NCBI RefSeq assembly: GCF_044987625.1
Contig: NZ_JBJDSB010000002.1
Span: 1,178,001 to 1,242,000 of the forward strand
Reading direction: 5' to 3'
From: Desulfobaculum sp044987625
GTDB taxonomy: Bacteria; Desulfobacterota; Desulfovibrionia; Desulfovibrionales; Desulfovibrionaceae
DNA: 64,000 nucleotides
Numbering within the stretch: the stretch's first letter is position 1; each line of letters starts with the position of its first letter. The notes beneath the pieces were generated by a model. The model was not told the origin of the DNA and searched no databases. It saw only the letters and a program-made list of their open reading frames with translations. Below, in pieces: positions 27,060 through 36,943 of the stretch. Made by a program: the position numbers and the translations under genes.

Positions 27060-28886
27060 ATGCACGAACACGCCGTCACCGGACTCGCTCTCATCCTCCT
27101 TGTTGGCTTTGCCTGCCAATGGCTGGCGTGGCGCGTGCGGCTGCCGGCCATTATCTTTTTGCTTGCCTCGGGCATCATTGCCGGACCTGTTCTAGGCTGG
27201 CTGGTGCCGGACAAGCTTTTAGGCGACCTGCTCTTCCCCTTCGTTTCGCTGGCTGTCGCTATCATCCTGTTTGAGGGCAGCCTCACCCTGCGTCTGCGGG
27301 ATATTCCGGGACTGGAACGCGTCATCCGCCGGCTCATCACCTACGGCGTTGCCATGACGTGGGGCATCACAGCCGTGGCCACGCACATCCTGCTTGGCTT
27401 CTCGTGGGAGGTGTCGTTCCTGTTTGGCGCGCTGATGACGGTTACGGGACCAACAGTCATTGCGCCGCTTCTGCGCACGGTCCGCCCGCGTGAAAACGTG
27501 GCGCATATCCTCAAGTGGGAAAGCATCCTCATCGACCCCATCGGGGCCATTACGGCCGTTTTGGTGTATGAATTCATCGTGGCGGGTGGTCTGGAGGGGG
27601 GCCTTGCCGCAGGCTTTTTGGCCTTTGGCAAAATCGTCGTCATTGGCGCGGTGTTCGGCACAGTGTCCAGCGCGCTCCTGCGCGCCGCGTTTGTCCGCAA
27701 CTGGATTCCCCACTATCTGCAAAACTTCGCCACCCTTGCCCTTGTTTGCGCCGTGTTCGCGGCGTCCAACGTCCTTGAGATGGAATCCGGCCTGCTGTCC
27801 GTGACGGTGATGGGCATTTGCCTTGCGAACATGGACGGCATGGACCTTGGCGAGATTTTGGACTTTAAGGAAAGCCTGAGCATTCTGCTCATTTCCATGC
27901 TGTTCATCATCCTTGCGGCGCGCATGAATCCGCAAAGCTTCATGGCACTAGGCTGGGGCGGTTTGGCGGTGTTTGGCGTCATCCAGTTCCTGACCCGCCC
28001 CCTGAGCGTTATGGCCTCCACCATAGGCTCCAAGCTCTCCATGCCGGAGCGGCATATGCTCGCGTGGATAGCTCCGCGCGGCATTGTGGCCGCGGCTATT
28101 TCCGCACTGTTTGCCATCCGTCTGCAGGAGATGGGCTACGCCGATGCCAGCGGCCTTGTCTCGCTGACGTTTTTGGTCATCATCGGCACGGTGGTTCTGC
28201 AAAGCGCCACGGCGCGGCCCATTGCCAAATGGCTGGGCGTTGCCGAGCCGGAGCCGGAGGGCTTTTTGATTATCGGCGCGGGCAACGTGGCGCAAACCGT
28301 GGCGCAGGAGCTGGTGGACAACGGCTTTCACGTCATGCTTGCCGACCAGAACTGGGACAGAGTTGTGGAAGCCCGCCTGCACGGCTTGCCTGCTTACTGG
28401 GGCAACCCCGTGTCCGAACACGCGGAGCGTCACCTGGACCTCACGGGCATTGGCAAACTGCTGGCGCTGACGCCCTACGCGGAGCGCAACGCCCTTGCCG
28501 CACAGTACTACCGGCTGGAATTCGGCCCGGAAAATATCTACAGCGTGCGCACCCACCGCGCGGAAAACACCACCGCCGACGAAAAGGCCGCCTTACGATT
28601 TGGCGGCACGGACCTGTTTGACGAGTCCGTCACCTACTCCGCCCTGCGGCAAAACCTGCAAGACGGCGCAATCCTGCGCACCACCCCCCTCACCGAGGAA
28701 TTCACCTACGAAGACTACCTTACCTTCAGCGAGGGGGGCGAACGCCGTACGCCCCTGTTTGCGGTGTCCCCTGCGGGGCGCATTTTCCCCTTTACCGTGA
28801 CGCCCCGGTTCACACCGGCTGCCGGGTGGCGCATCATCGCCCTCATCTACCAGCCCCCACTGCACGAGGAAACAGAAACCGCCTAA
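27060..28886 (+). CDS. CPA1-type cation:proton antiporter with NAD-binding (RCK-like) domain
   Basis: A 608-residue inner-membrane antiporter. About twelve helices fill residues ~5-400, with VRLPAIIFLLASGIIAGPVL, the LFEGSLTLRL motif and VTGPTVIAPLLRTV. A Rossmann domain follows (GFLIIGAGNVAQTVAQELVD, residues ~400-530) and a C-terminal extension of about 80 residues. The LFEGSL motif places it with NhaP/CPA1 proteins rather than the CPA2 protein at 1111. I use the ATG at 27060 with AAGG nine bases upstream; an upstream in-frame ATG at 26970 precedes 30 residues of non-membrane text. Na+ or K+ exchange is likely, undetermined. Confidence 0.9.
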   Translation: MHEHAVTGLALILLVGFACQWLAWRVRLPAIIFLLASGIIAGPVLGWLVPDKLLGDLLFPFVSLAVAIILFEGSLTLRLRDIPGLERVIRRLITYGVAMTWGITAVATHILLGFSWEVSFLFGALMTVTGPTVIAPLLRTVRPRENVAHILKWESILIDPIGAITAVLVYEFIVAGGLEGGLAAGFLAFGKIVVIGAVFGTVSSALLRAAFVRNWIPHYLQNFATLALVCAVFAASNVLEMESGLLSVTVMGICLANMDGMDLGEILDFKESLSILLISMLFIILAARMNPQSFMALGWGGLAVFGVIQFLTRPLSVMASTIGSKLSMPERHMLAWIAPRGIVAAAISALFAIRLQEMGYADASGLVSLTFLVIIGTVVLQSATARPIAKWLGVAEPEPEGFLIIGAGNVAQTVAQELVDNGFHVMLADQNWDRVVEARLHGLPAYWGNPVSEHAERHLDLTGIGKLLALTPYAERNALAAQYYRLEFGPENIYSVRTHRAENTTADEKAALRFGGTDLFDESVTYSALRQNLQDGAILRTTPLTEEFTYEDYLTFSEGGERRTPLFAVSPAGRIFPFTVTPRFTPAAGWRIIALIYQPPLHEETETA

Positions 28887-29324
28887 CCCGCATTCTTGCC
28901 GCCACTCCCCGCTTTTCGCGCAGTTCGCCCCTGCTTCCCTTCGCCTTTCATTTTTTTTGCATGTGTTCTTCCCTTTTTCAGTATCGCCTGATACATAGAC
29001 CCAACGCCTACACACATATCCGACAACCATTCCGGCATTCCCGCCACGCCCATGACGGGTCCGGATGCGCTTTTCAAGTCCTCCTCCTTCTTGGGCTTGA
29101 TGCAAAGACCGCCCGCTCTGTTTCGTCGCAGAGCGGGCGGTTCTTTGTGGTGGCGTGCACCTGTCCCGCGGACATGTGTATTCATTGCCCTTCCACCGCA
29201 AAACGCGCTATGCTAAGGCGCATCCGTCGTTTTGGCAGGGCCGCAGCGCACAAGGTCGCAGCGCGTCAAAGCTTCCACAAACACCCCAACCGGACGCCAC
29301 GCGCTGTCCCGAGGCCGAGAGACC
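28887..29324. other. Gap between the antiporter and the symporter-kinase operon
   Basis: A 438-base stretch. It holds a terminator at 29107-29146 and must carry the promoter of the following two-gene operon. No gene is seen; short frames show no codon bias or ribosome site. Confidence 0.55.
29107..29146 (+). terminator. Terminator hairpin
   Basis: Arms ACCGCCCGCTCTG / CAGAGCGGGCGGT, followed by TCTTTG. It lies 220 bases after the antiporter stop and most likely ends that transcript. Confidence 0.8.
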
Positions 29325-29639
29325 ATGAGCAAGCTGCGCACCATCCTCTCCGGCAAGGAATTCCACATCCTTATCTTTGTGGTTGGGTGTTTGGTCTTTG
29401 GGTGGCCGCTGGTATCCATTGCCAACATTCCAGGCGGGCCACATCTATTCATCTACCTGTTCACCCTTTGGGGTCTGCTTATTGCCATTTTGCTTGGCAT
29501 AGGCCTGTCTGGCTTTTCTGATGACGCGAAGCCCTCAAGCGTGACTCCGCAGCCTCATGCCCCGCCCCCCAGCGCCAATCTGTCCACCAAAAACGAACCA
29601 CCTCCGCCGCCCTACGCCAAGACGGAGGACAATTCATGA
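29325..29639 (+). CDS. Small two-helix membrane protein coupled to the symporter-kinase
   Basis: A 104-residue protein with two membrane helices (HILIFVVGCLVFGWPLVSIA and LFIYLFTLWGLLIAILLGIG) and a Pro-rich hydrophilic tail (PPPSANLSTKNEPPPPPYAK). Its stop overlaps the start of the following symporter-kinase gene (ATGA), so the two are translationally coupled and probably made in fixed ratio. The likely role is an accessory subunit of that protein. I use the ATG at 29325, preceded by GAGG and GAGA; the longer frame upstream looks random. Confidence 0.75.
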   Translation: MSKLRTILSGKEFHILIFVVGCLVFGWPLVSIANIPGGPHLFIYLFTLWGLLIAILLGIGLSGFSDDAKPSSVTPQPHAPPPSANLSTKNEPPPPPYAKTEDNS

Positions 29640-32600
29640 GCGTGACCAGCCTGCTCGGCCTTGGCCTTGCGGCCTACTTTGCCTTGCTCATCGGCATTGC
29701 CCTGTGGGTGGAGCGCAATGCAAACCTCAAGGACTGGTGCGCCCGCCAGCCCATCATCTACGCCCTTTCCCTCACCATCTACAACACCACGTGGAGCTTT
29801 TACGGCCTTGTGGGACAGGCCGCCAGCGAAGGGCTGACCTTTATGACCACCCACCTTGGCACCACCCTTGGGCTGTGCCTGTGGCCATTCATGCTGCGCA
29901 AAATTGTCCGCATCAAGTCCACACACCGCATCACCAGCATCGCGGACTTTCTGTCTGCGCGCTATGGCCGCTCCCAAGGCGTGGCCGGACTGGTGACCAC
30001 CATCGCCCTCGTGGGCACGCTGCCCTATGTTGCCATCCAGGTGAAGGCCGTGAAGCAATCGCTCCACCACATCGTAACGGCCCTTGGAGAGCCGGATTCC
30101 TTCCTCGTCTCGGGGCTTGATCCCATCCTTGCCTCGGTGATGATTCTGTTCACCATCCTTGCCGGAGCGCGCCGCCTTGACCCGACGGAGCGCCACCATG
30201 GCATGGTGGCGGCCCTTGCGGTGGAATCGCTCATCAAACTGGGCGCCATCCTTGTGGTGGGGTTCACCATTACCTACATCTTCAACGACGGCTTTGCCGA
30301 TCTGTTCTCCCGCTTTGCCGAAACGCCATGGGCGCCGCTTACGGGCCTTCCTGCTCTGGACACCCCGGCCTACTCGCAGTGGACCACTGGCATGGTGCTG
30401 GGCATGGCAGGCATTCTTGTTCTGCCGCGGCAATTCCATGTCGCCGTGGTGGAGAACTCCAATGAACGGCACATCCTGCACGCTATCTGGATGCTCCCCA
30501 TCTACATGGTGCTGTTCAATATCTTTGCCCTGCCCATGGCCATGAGCGGCCTGCTGGAAGGGCTGCCCCCGCAGGAAGCGGACATGTTTGTGCTGGCTCT
30601 TCCCATTGCGCACAACGCCCCGTGGCTTGCCGGGGCCGTCTTCTTTGGCGGTTTTTCCGCAGGCATCGGCATGGTGATGGTCACCTCCATGACCATGGGC
30701 ACCATGATTACCAACCACCTTCTACTGCCGCTGATGGAGCGCCTCCCCGCGCTTTCCGGCTTCCGTAACAGGCTCTTGCAGCTACGTTGGGGCGTCATCT
30801 GCGTATTCATCAGCCTTGGCTTTGCCTTCAACTCCATGGTTGGGCACTCGTATATGCTGGTCAGCCTTGGACGCGTTGCCTTTGCCGCTGTGGTGCAATT
30901 CGCCCCGCCGCTTGTAGGGGGGCTGTACTGGTCCCGCGCCTCGCGCAAGGGCGCGCTGGCGGGGCTGACCGTCGGCTTCATGGTGTGGTGCTACACCCTG
31001 CTGCTCCCCGCCTTCGTCAACGGTGGCTGGCTGCCGCCGTCCCTCCTCTCCACTGGCCCGGACGGGCTGGGGCTGCTGAACCCGGAGCACCTTTTTGGCC
31101 TGCACGGTATGACGCCGCTTACGCACTGCGTATTCTGGTCGCTCTTGCTCAACACGGGATGTTTTATCATCTTCTCCCTTGCCACGCAGACCGCGCGCGA
31201 ACAATCCGAGGGCTACCGCTTCATCAATGTTATGGATGACGAGCGCCACGACTTCGCCCGCGGCGCGTCCCTTGACCCGCATATTCAGCTTGGGCCCAAA
31301 AAGCGCATGGTTGAGGAGCTTTTTGCAGAATACTACACGCCGCTTCGGGCCAAACAATTGGGGCGGCAATGCGTCAGCCGCGCGCAGCTTCTTGGCCTGC
31401 AATACGTCACCATCGACCAGCTTGCCCGCTTCTACGAGGAAGTGGAAGCCATCCTCACCGGAGCCATCGGCGCGGCCATGGCGCACAAGGCCATGCGCCG
31501 CCGCCCCCTGTTCACCACCAAGGAGGCGCAGGAGCTCTCCACAATGTACGCGGACATCCTTGCGAATATGCACCTCTCGCCCGAGGACCTCATCCGCCGC
31601 ATCAACTACCACGAGGAGCGGGAAAACCTGCTCGGCCAGCACGCCGAGGAACTGGAGGAAGCCAACGCCCGCCTGCGCGCGGCGGAGGAGAACTACCGCC
31701 TGCTTTTTGAAAATGCGCTGGAGGGCATATTCCAAACCACGCCCGACGGCCGTTTTTTGGCCGCCAACCCCGCACAGGCCAAGCTCCTGGGGTACGAATC
31801 CCCCGAGCAGCTTCTTAAGGAAGTCCGCGACATAGGGCGCGACGTCTACCACTCCCCTGTGGACCGGGAGCACCTGCTCACCGCCCTGTACGATAAGGGG
31901 TTCATCACGCAGTTTGTCCACCTCATCAAACGCCGGGATGGCTCGCTTATCTGGGCGGAGATACACGCCCGCCTTGTGCGCGATGAAAATGGCACCCCCC
32001 GGCGCATAGAGGGCACCATGCGCGACATCACGGACCGCAAACGCGCGGAGCAGGAAATCATCCGCGCAGGCCAATATGTGCGCGACGTGCTGAACTCCAT
32101 GCCCTCCATCCTCATTGCCGTGGACGAGGACCTGCGCATCACACACTGGAACAAGGCCGCAGAGCATGAACGCGGCATGACCGACAGCGACGTGCAGGGC
32201 CGTTACCTTGGCGACGTCTACCCGGAGATGGACCCGCACACGCCACTTATCAGCGAGGCCCTGCAAAGCCGCGCCCCGCGGTATTTGGAAAAGGTCCCCT
32301 ACAAGCGCGGCAACGAAATCCGCCGCATTGACCTGATGGTCTATCCGCTGTCGTCGCAGTCACGCGTCGAGGCCGTCATCCGCATGGACGACGTCACCGA
32401 GCAGAGCAAAATGGAAGAAATGATGATCCAAACGGAGAAGATGCTCTCCGTCGGTGGGCTGGCCGCAGGCATGGCGCATGAAATCAACAACCCCCTCGGG
32501 GGCATCCTGCAAGGCGTGCAGAACATCCAGCGCCGCGTTTCGCCGGAGCTGAAGGCCAACCAGAAGGTTGCCGAGGAGCTGGCCTGCCCGCTGGAGACCA

Positions 32601-33238
32601 TTCATGAATACATGAAACGCCGCAAGATACTCAGCATGCTCGACGGCATCCGCGAATCCGGCGAACGCGCCGCTGGCATCGTCATGAACATGCTGGAGTT
32701 CAGCCGCCGCAGCGAGGCCACCATGACCAAGGAGGACATCCACACCCTGCTGGACCACACGCTGGAGCTGGCCTCCACGGACTACGACCTGAAAAAAAGC
32801 TACGACTTCCGCTCCGTCGCCATCCAGCGCAACTACGCTGAAGGGCTGCCTGCCGTGGTCTGCTCGGCCTCGGAAATCGAACAGGTGTTCCTCAACCTCT
32901 TCAAAAACGCAGCGCAGGCCATGACCGAACACGGCTCCACAGGCCCACCCACCATAACCATTACCACCAGCCACCAGCACGGGCGCGTGCGCATCGACAT
33001 CACGGACAATGGTCCCGGCATGGACGAGGGCACACGCTCGCGCATCTTTGAACCGTTCTTCACCACCAAGCCAAAGGGCGTTGGCACAGGCCTTGGGCTT
33101 TCGGTGTCGTACTTCATCGTCACCTCCACCCACGGTGGCCGCTTTGGCGTGCACAGTACCCCCGGAGAAGGCACCACCTTCACCATAGACCTGCCCGTAA
33201 CGCCGCTGGACAACGCCGACGACGCGGCTCCGGCCTAG
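29636..33238 (+). CDS. Sodium:solute symporter-like sensor histidine kinase (CbrA-type)
   Basis: A 1200-residue hybrid. Residues ~1-520 form a 13-helix SLC5/sodium:solute symporter domain (text such as ITSIADFLSARYGRSQGVAG and YSQWTTGMVLGMAGILVLPR). A linker and two PAS domains follow (~680-800, YRLLFENALEGIFQTTPDGR; ~810-930, VLNSMPSILIAVDEDLRITH). The kinase core has H948 in GMAHEINNPLGG, N-box LNLFKNAAQAM, and G-boxes DNGPGMDEG and GTGLGLSVSY. It probably couples binding or transport of a small solute to autophosphorylation, as proposed for CbrA and CrbS. No response regulator gene is adjacent, so its partner lies elsewhere. Confidence 0.92.
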   Translation: MSVTSLLGLGLAAYFALLIGIALWVERNANLKDWCARQPIIYALSLTIYNTTWSFYGLVGQAASEGLTFMTTHLGTTLGLCLWPFMLRKIVRIKSTHRITSIADFLSARYGRSQGVAGLVTTIALVGTLPYVAIQVKAVKQSLHHIVTALGEPDSFLVSGLDPILASVMILFTILAGARRLDPTERHHGMVAALAVESLIKLGAILVVGFTITYIFNDGFADLFSRFAETPWAPLTGLPALDTPAYSQWTTGMVLGMAGILVLPRQFHVAVVENSNERHILHAIWMLPIYMVLFNIFALPMAMSGLLEGLPPQEADMFVLALPIAHNAPWLAGAVFFGGFSAGIGMVMVTSMTMGTMITNHLLLPLMERLPALSGFRNRLLQLRWGVICVFISLGFAFNSMVGHSYMLVSLGRVAFAAVVQFAPPLVGGLYWSRASRKGALAGLTVGFMVWCYTLLLPAFVNGGWLPPSLLSTGPDGLGLLNPEHLFGLHGMTPLTHCVFWSLLLNTGCFIIFSLATQTAREQSEGYRFINVMDDERHDFARGASLDPHIQLGPKKRMVEELFAEYYTPLRAKQLGRQCVSRAQLLGLQYVTIDQLARFYEEVEAILTGAIGAAMAHKAMRRRPLFTTKEAQELSTMYADILANMHLSPEDLIRRINYHEERENLLGQHAEELEEANARLRAAEENYRLLFENALEGIFQTTPDGRFLAANPAQAKLLGYESPEQLLKEVRDIGRDVYHSPVDREHLLTALYDKGFITQFVHLIKRRDGSLIWAEIHARLVRDENGTPRRIEGTMRDITDRKRAEQEIIRAGQYVRDVLNSMPSILIAVDEDLRITHWNKAAEHERGMTDSDVQGRYLGDVYPEMDPHTPLISEALQSRAPRYLEKVPYKRGNEIRRIDLMVYPLSSQSRVEAVIRMDDVTEQSKMEEMMIQTEKMLSVGGLAAGMAHEINNPLGGILQGVQNIQRRVSPELKANQKVAEELACPLETIHEYMKRRKILSMLDGIRESGERAAGIVMNMLEFSRRSEATMTKEDIHTLLDHTLELASTDYDLKKSYDFRSVAIQRNYAEGLPAVVCSASEIEQVFLNLFKNAAQAMTEHGSTGPPTITITTSHQHGRVRIDITDNGPGMDEGTRSRIFEPFFTTKPKGVGTGLGLSVSYFIVTSTHGGRFGVHSTPGEGTTFTIDLPVTPLDNADDAAPA

Positions 33239-33407
33239 CACGCACCCGCCGCCGCACAAGGTGCCCGGCTAGCCCATCTCGTCCATCCCGCGCACCGCAC
33301 AAGGCGCAGCCGCCACACAAAAACGACGCCCCCGCCACAGCGCCGACACATTTCACAGCTACTTCCTCCACATCAGACAAACTGGACTATACCAAAGGAG
33401 TCTTGCT

Positions 33408-34460
33408 GTGAAACACCACATCTGGGCCTTCGCCCTTGCTCTCGTTCTGACCGCCACCGCCGCCAGTGCGGCCTCTTCCGTCCCGCAGGACCTGCTTCGT
33501 GCCGCCAAAGCCGAAGGCGAGGTCAACAGCGTAGGCATGCCCGACACCTGGGCCAACTGGAAGGACACTTGGCGCGACCTCAAGGTGAAATTCGGTCTCT
33601 CCCATCAGGACACGGACATGAGCTCCGCGCAGGAAATCGCCAAATTCGCCGCCGAGAAAAACAGCGCCACCGCCGACATCGGCGACGTAGGCTTCGCCTT
33701 CGGCCCCATTGCCAAAAAGAAAGGCGTCACCCTGCCCTACAAGCCCACCACATGGGACGACATCCCCGCATGGGCCAAAGACAAGGACGGGCACTGGATG
33801 CTGGGCTATACCGGTACCATCGCGTTCATCTCCAACAACAACATCGTCAAGAATCCCCCCAAAACGTGGCAGGACCTGCTGGATGGCGACTACAAGGTCA
33901 CCGTCGGCGACGTAGGCTCCGCCGCACAGGCCAACAACGCCGTCCTGGCCTGCGCCTTTGCCACCGGCGGCAGCGAAGCAGACATCTCACCCGCGCTGAA
34001 CCTGTTCGCCCAACTGGCCAAGCAGGGCCGCCTGTCGCTCAGCGACACCAGCCTCGCCAACCTTGAAAAGGGCGAAGTGGAAATGGCTCTGCTGTGGGAC
34101 TTCAATGCCCTCAACTACCGCGACAGCATTGACCACGACCGCTTCACCGTCAGCATCCCGCGTGATGGGTCCATCATCTCCGGCTACGCCACCGTCATTA
34201 ACAAATACGCCAAGCACCCAAACGCCGCCAAACTCGCCCGCGAATACATCCTGAGCGACGCCGGGCAGATTAACCTTGCCCGCGGCTACGCCCGCCCCAT
34301 CCGCACCAACATCACCCTCCCCGCCGACGTGCAAAACATGCTGCTGCCAAACGAGCAGTACTCCAACGCCAAGCCCATCGGCGACTTTGACACCTGGAAC
34401 CGCACCGCGCGCAAACTCTCCCGCCTGTGGCAGGAGCGCGTGCTCATCCACATGCAGTAA
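33408..34460 (+). CDS. Periplasmic substrate-binding protein of a PotA/FbpC-type ABC importer
   Basis: A 350-residue binding protein with signal peptide (IWAFALALVLTATAASA) and an SBP fold as in iron/thiamine/2-aminoethylphosphonate binding proteins (AAEKNSATADIGDVGFAFGP; FYLLQ-type motifs are absent). It starts at a GTG with AAAGGAG seven bases upstream. It begins an operon that also encodes two permeases, an ATPase, two phosphate-type hydrolases and a GntR regulator. The hydrolases argue for a phosphonate or phosphate ester as substrate. That is inference from neighbours. Confidence 0.85.
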   Translation: MKHHIWAFALALVLTATAASAASSVPQDLLRAAKAEGEVNSVGMPDTWANWKDTWRDLKVKFGLSHQDTDMSSAQEIAKFAAEKNSATADIGDVGFAFGPIAKKKGVTLPYKPTTWDDIPAWAKDKDGHWMLGYTGTIAFISNNNIVKNPPKTWQDLLDGDYKVTVGDVGSAAQANNAVLACAFATGGSEADISPALNLFAQLAKQGRLSLSDTSLANLEKGEVEMALLWDFNALNYRDSIDHDRFTVSIPRDGSIISGYATVINKYAKHPNAAKLAREYILSDAGQINLARGYARPIRTNITLPADVQNMLLPNEQYSNAKPIGDFDTWNRTARKLSRLWQERVLIHMQ

Positions 34461-34504
34461 TCCCGAAACCCCATCGACCACAGAACCACCGACCGAGGTT
34501 TTTC

Positions 34505-35317
34505 TTGTCACACACCGTCATCCTCGTTCTTGTTGATGGCCTCAGCGCCAAGGTAGCCCATGCGTGCATGGGCTACCTTCAGGCCATCGTGGACGCCGGG
34601 CACGCGCAGTCCTACACCCTGACGTGCGAACTGCCCTCCCTGTCCCGGCCCCTGTATGAATGCATTCTTACCGGCGTGCCGCCCATTGCCAGCGGCATTG
34701 TGGACAACGGCATCGTCCGCCGCTCCCGGCACGACAGCATTTTCTCCCTTGCCACTGGCGCGGGGCGAACCACCGCCGCCGCGGCCTACCACTGGGTGAG
34801 CGAACTCTACAACCGCGCCCCCTACGACCCCACGCGTGACCGCTATACCGATGACCCGGCCCTGCCCATCCAGCACGGCATCTTTTACAACGTGGACCAC
34901 TACCCGGACTGCCACCTCTTTGCTGACGCCCAGCACCTGCTGACGCGCCACGCCCCGGACCTGCTGTTTCTCCACCCCATGAACGTAGACGACGCCGGGC
35001 ACACGCATGGCGGCGACGGGGACGGCTACCGTGCCGCCGCGCGGCGCATGGACAGTCTGCTCTCGCGCTATGTGCCCCAGTGGCAGGATGCAGGGCATCA
35101 GGTCATCATCACCAGCGACCACGGCATGGCCCCGGACCGCATGCACGGCGGCACCACGGACGATGAACGCCGCGTTCCCCTCTATGTAACCGGGAGCCGC
35201 TTCTCCATGAATCCAAATGCCTGCCCGGCCCAGACCCAGCTTTGCGGCCTTGTCTGCGAGCTGCTGGGCCTCCCCGGCCATGGCAAACCCCACTGCAAGG
35301 AGCTGCTCGCCTCATGA
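34505..35317 (+). CDS. Alkaline-phosphatase-fold hydrolase (type I phosphodiesterase/PhnA-like), cytoplasmic
   Basis: A 270-residue alkaline phosphatase superfamily protein, related to nucleotide pyrophosphatase and phosphonoacetate hydrolase. Metal sites are visible: Asp11 in VILVLVDGLS, the nucleophile region PSLSRP (Ser47 where the family has Thr/Ser) with ILTGVPPIASGI, then NVDDAGHTH, TSDHGM and a downstream HGG. There is no signal peptide, so it acts in the cytosol on the imported compound. The TTG at 34505, with GAGG six bases upstream, is the likely start; an ATG at 34427 would overlap the binding-protein gene. The next gene overlaps by four bases. Confidence 0.87.
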   Translation: MSHTVILVLVDGLSAKVAHACMGYLQAIVDAGHAQSYTLTCELPSLSRPLYECILTGVPPIASGIVDNGIVRRSRHDSIFSLATGAGRTTAAAAYHWVSELYNRAPYDPTRDRYTDDPALPIQHGIFYNVDHYPDCHLFADAQHLLTRHAPDLLFLHPMNVDDAGHTHGGDGDGYRAAARRMDSLLSRYVPQWQDAGHQVIITSDHGMAPDRMHGGTTDDERRVPLYVTGSRFSMNPNACPAQTQLCGLVCELLGLPGHGKPHCKELLAS

Positions 35318-36156
35318 CCCATTCCACAACACGCCGCTTTCCGCTCATGCCGGCGGCAGGCCTTGTGCCCTTTTTCGCCATGCTGGGGCTGTTTCAGCTG
35401 GCCCCCATGGGCTGGGTGCTCATCCACAGCGTCAACGTGGATGGCGCTTTCAGCCTCGGGCACTACCGCGAAATACTGTCCTCCGCCTTTATGCGGCAGG
35501 CGTTCGGCCACAGCCTGACCATCGGCCTTTGGTCCAGCCTCGGCGGGCTGGCTCTCGCCACGGTTGGCGCGGCGGCGCTGCGCCGCGTGGGCGGCAAACT
35601 GCGCCAGTTCATGGTGGCCTTCACCAATATGGTGGGCAATTTCTCGGGCGTGCCGCTGGCCTTTGCCTTTATCATCTTCCTTGGCGCCAACGGCAGTTTG
35701 ACCATCATCCTGCGCGAACTAGGGCTTATCAGCGGCTTTAACCTCTATTCCATCAGCGGCCTGTCCGTGGTCTATACCTACTTCCAGATTCCCCTAGCCA
35801 TGCTGCTGCTCTTTCCGGCCTTCAATGCCCTTGATGACGATTGGCAGGACGCCGCTGCCCTTCTGGGAGCCACGCCCGCCAGCTACTGGCTGCGCATTGG
35901 TCTGCCCGTGCTGGCTCCTGCACTGGTCGGAACGTTCATCATCCTGCTGGCCAATGCCATGGGCGCGTACGCCACGGCCTACGCCCTGACATCCGGCAAC
36001 GCCAACCTCGTCACCATCCGCATCGCCAACCTTGTGGCCGGGGACCTGTTCCTTGAGCCAAACCTCGCCGCGGCGCTGTCCGTCCTGCTGGTAACGCTGC
36101 TGGGCCTTGTGACCATCATCAACCGCTGGCTCCTCAAGAGGAACGTCCATGCGTAG
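35314..36156 (+). CDS. ABC transporter permease, first subunit
   Basis: A 280-residue BPD-type permease (PotB/PhnU class) with six helices, starting LMPAAGLVPFFAMLGLFQLA. The EAA loop is FNALDDDWQDAAALLGATPA. The ATG overlaps the hydrolase stop (ATGA), and AAGGAG lies 11 bases upstream. It overlaps the next permease gene by eight bases. It forms the heteromeric channel with it. Confidence 0.93.
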   Translation: MTHSTTRRFPLMPAAGLVPFFAMLGLFQLAPMGWVLIHSVNVDGAFSLGHYREILSSAFMRQAFGHSLTIGLWSSLGGLALATVGAAALRRVGGKLRQFMVAFTNMVGNFSGVPLAFAFIIFLGANGSLTIILRELGLISGFNLYSISGLSVVYTYFQIPLAMLLLFPAFNALDDDWQDAAALLGATPASYWLRIGLPVLAPALVGTFIILLANAMGAYATAYALTSGNANLVTIRIANLVAGDLFLEPNLAAALSVLLVTLLGLVTIINRWLLKRNVHA

Positions 36157-36922
36157 CACCACGCCCATCAACACCATCATCGTCTCCGGCCTTATCGCCC
36201 TGCTCAGCATTCCCCTTGTGGCCACGCTGGCCTATTCCCTTGCCAGCCAGTGGGGCGCAACCATCCTGCCCAGCGGCTTCACCTTCAAATGGTACATCGC
36301 GCTGTGGAGCGACCCGCGCTTTCTGGCCGCATTCGGCCACTCGCTGGCCGTATGCCTTGGCAGCCTCACACTGTGTGCAGTGCTGACCATACCGGCCATA
36401 TTCATCGTGCACTACATCTTCCCCAAGCTGGACGGCCTGATGAACGTGCTCATCCTGCTGCCCTTTGCGGTGCCGCCTGTGGTGTCCTCCGTTGGCCTGC
36501 TGCAACTGTACGCGGACGGGCCGCTACCGATTATTGGCACGCCATGGATCCTCATCGGCACCTATTTCACCGTGGCGCTGCCGTTTTTGTACCGGGGCAT
36601 CGCCAACGCCATGCAAGGGCTGGACGTCCACGCCCTGATGGACGCCGCCCACCTGCTGGGAGCCAGCACCATGCGGGCGTTCTTTGTGGTCATCCTGCCG
36701 GGCCTGCGGCGGGGCATTATGGCGTCGCTGTTTGTCTCCTTCACGTTCCTGCTGGGGGAATTCGTCTTCGCCAACATCCTCGTGGGCACGCGCTACGAGA
36801 CGCTTCAGGTGTATTTGAACAACATGCGCAGCACCAGCGGCCACTTCACCAGCGCACTGGTCATGTCCTACTTCATCGTGACCCTTGTCCTGACGTGGTG
36901 CGCGGGCCGCTTCAACCGATAA
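36149..36922 (+). CDS. ABC transporter permease, second subunit
   Basis: A 257-residue permease (PotC/PhnV class) with six helices. The EAA loop is VHALMDAAHLLGASTMRAFF, followed by FVVILPGLRRGIMASLFVSF. AAGAGG precedes the ATG. It pairs with the previous gene and with the ATPase that begins 22 bases downstream. Confidence 0.93.
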   Translation: MRSTTPINTIIVSGLIALLSIPLVATLAYSLASQWGATILPSGFTFKWYIALWSDPRFLAAFGHSLAVCLGSLTLCAVLTIPAIFIVHYIFPKLDGLMNVLILLPFAVPPVVSSVGLLQLYADGPLPIIGTPWILIGTYFTVALPFLYRGIANAMQGLDVHALMDAAHLLGASTMRAFFVVILPGLRRGIMASLFVSFTFLLGEFVFANILVGTRYETLQVYLNNMRSTSGHFTSALVMSYFIVTLVLTWCAGRFNR

Positions 36923-36943
36923 TCCCCACAGAGCACAACTCCT

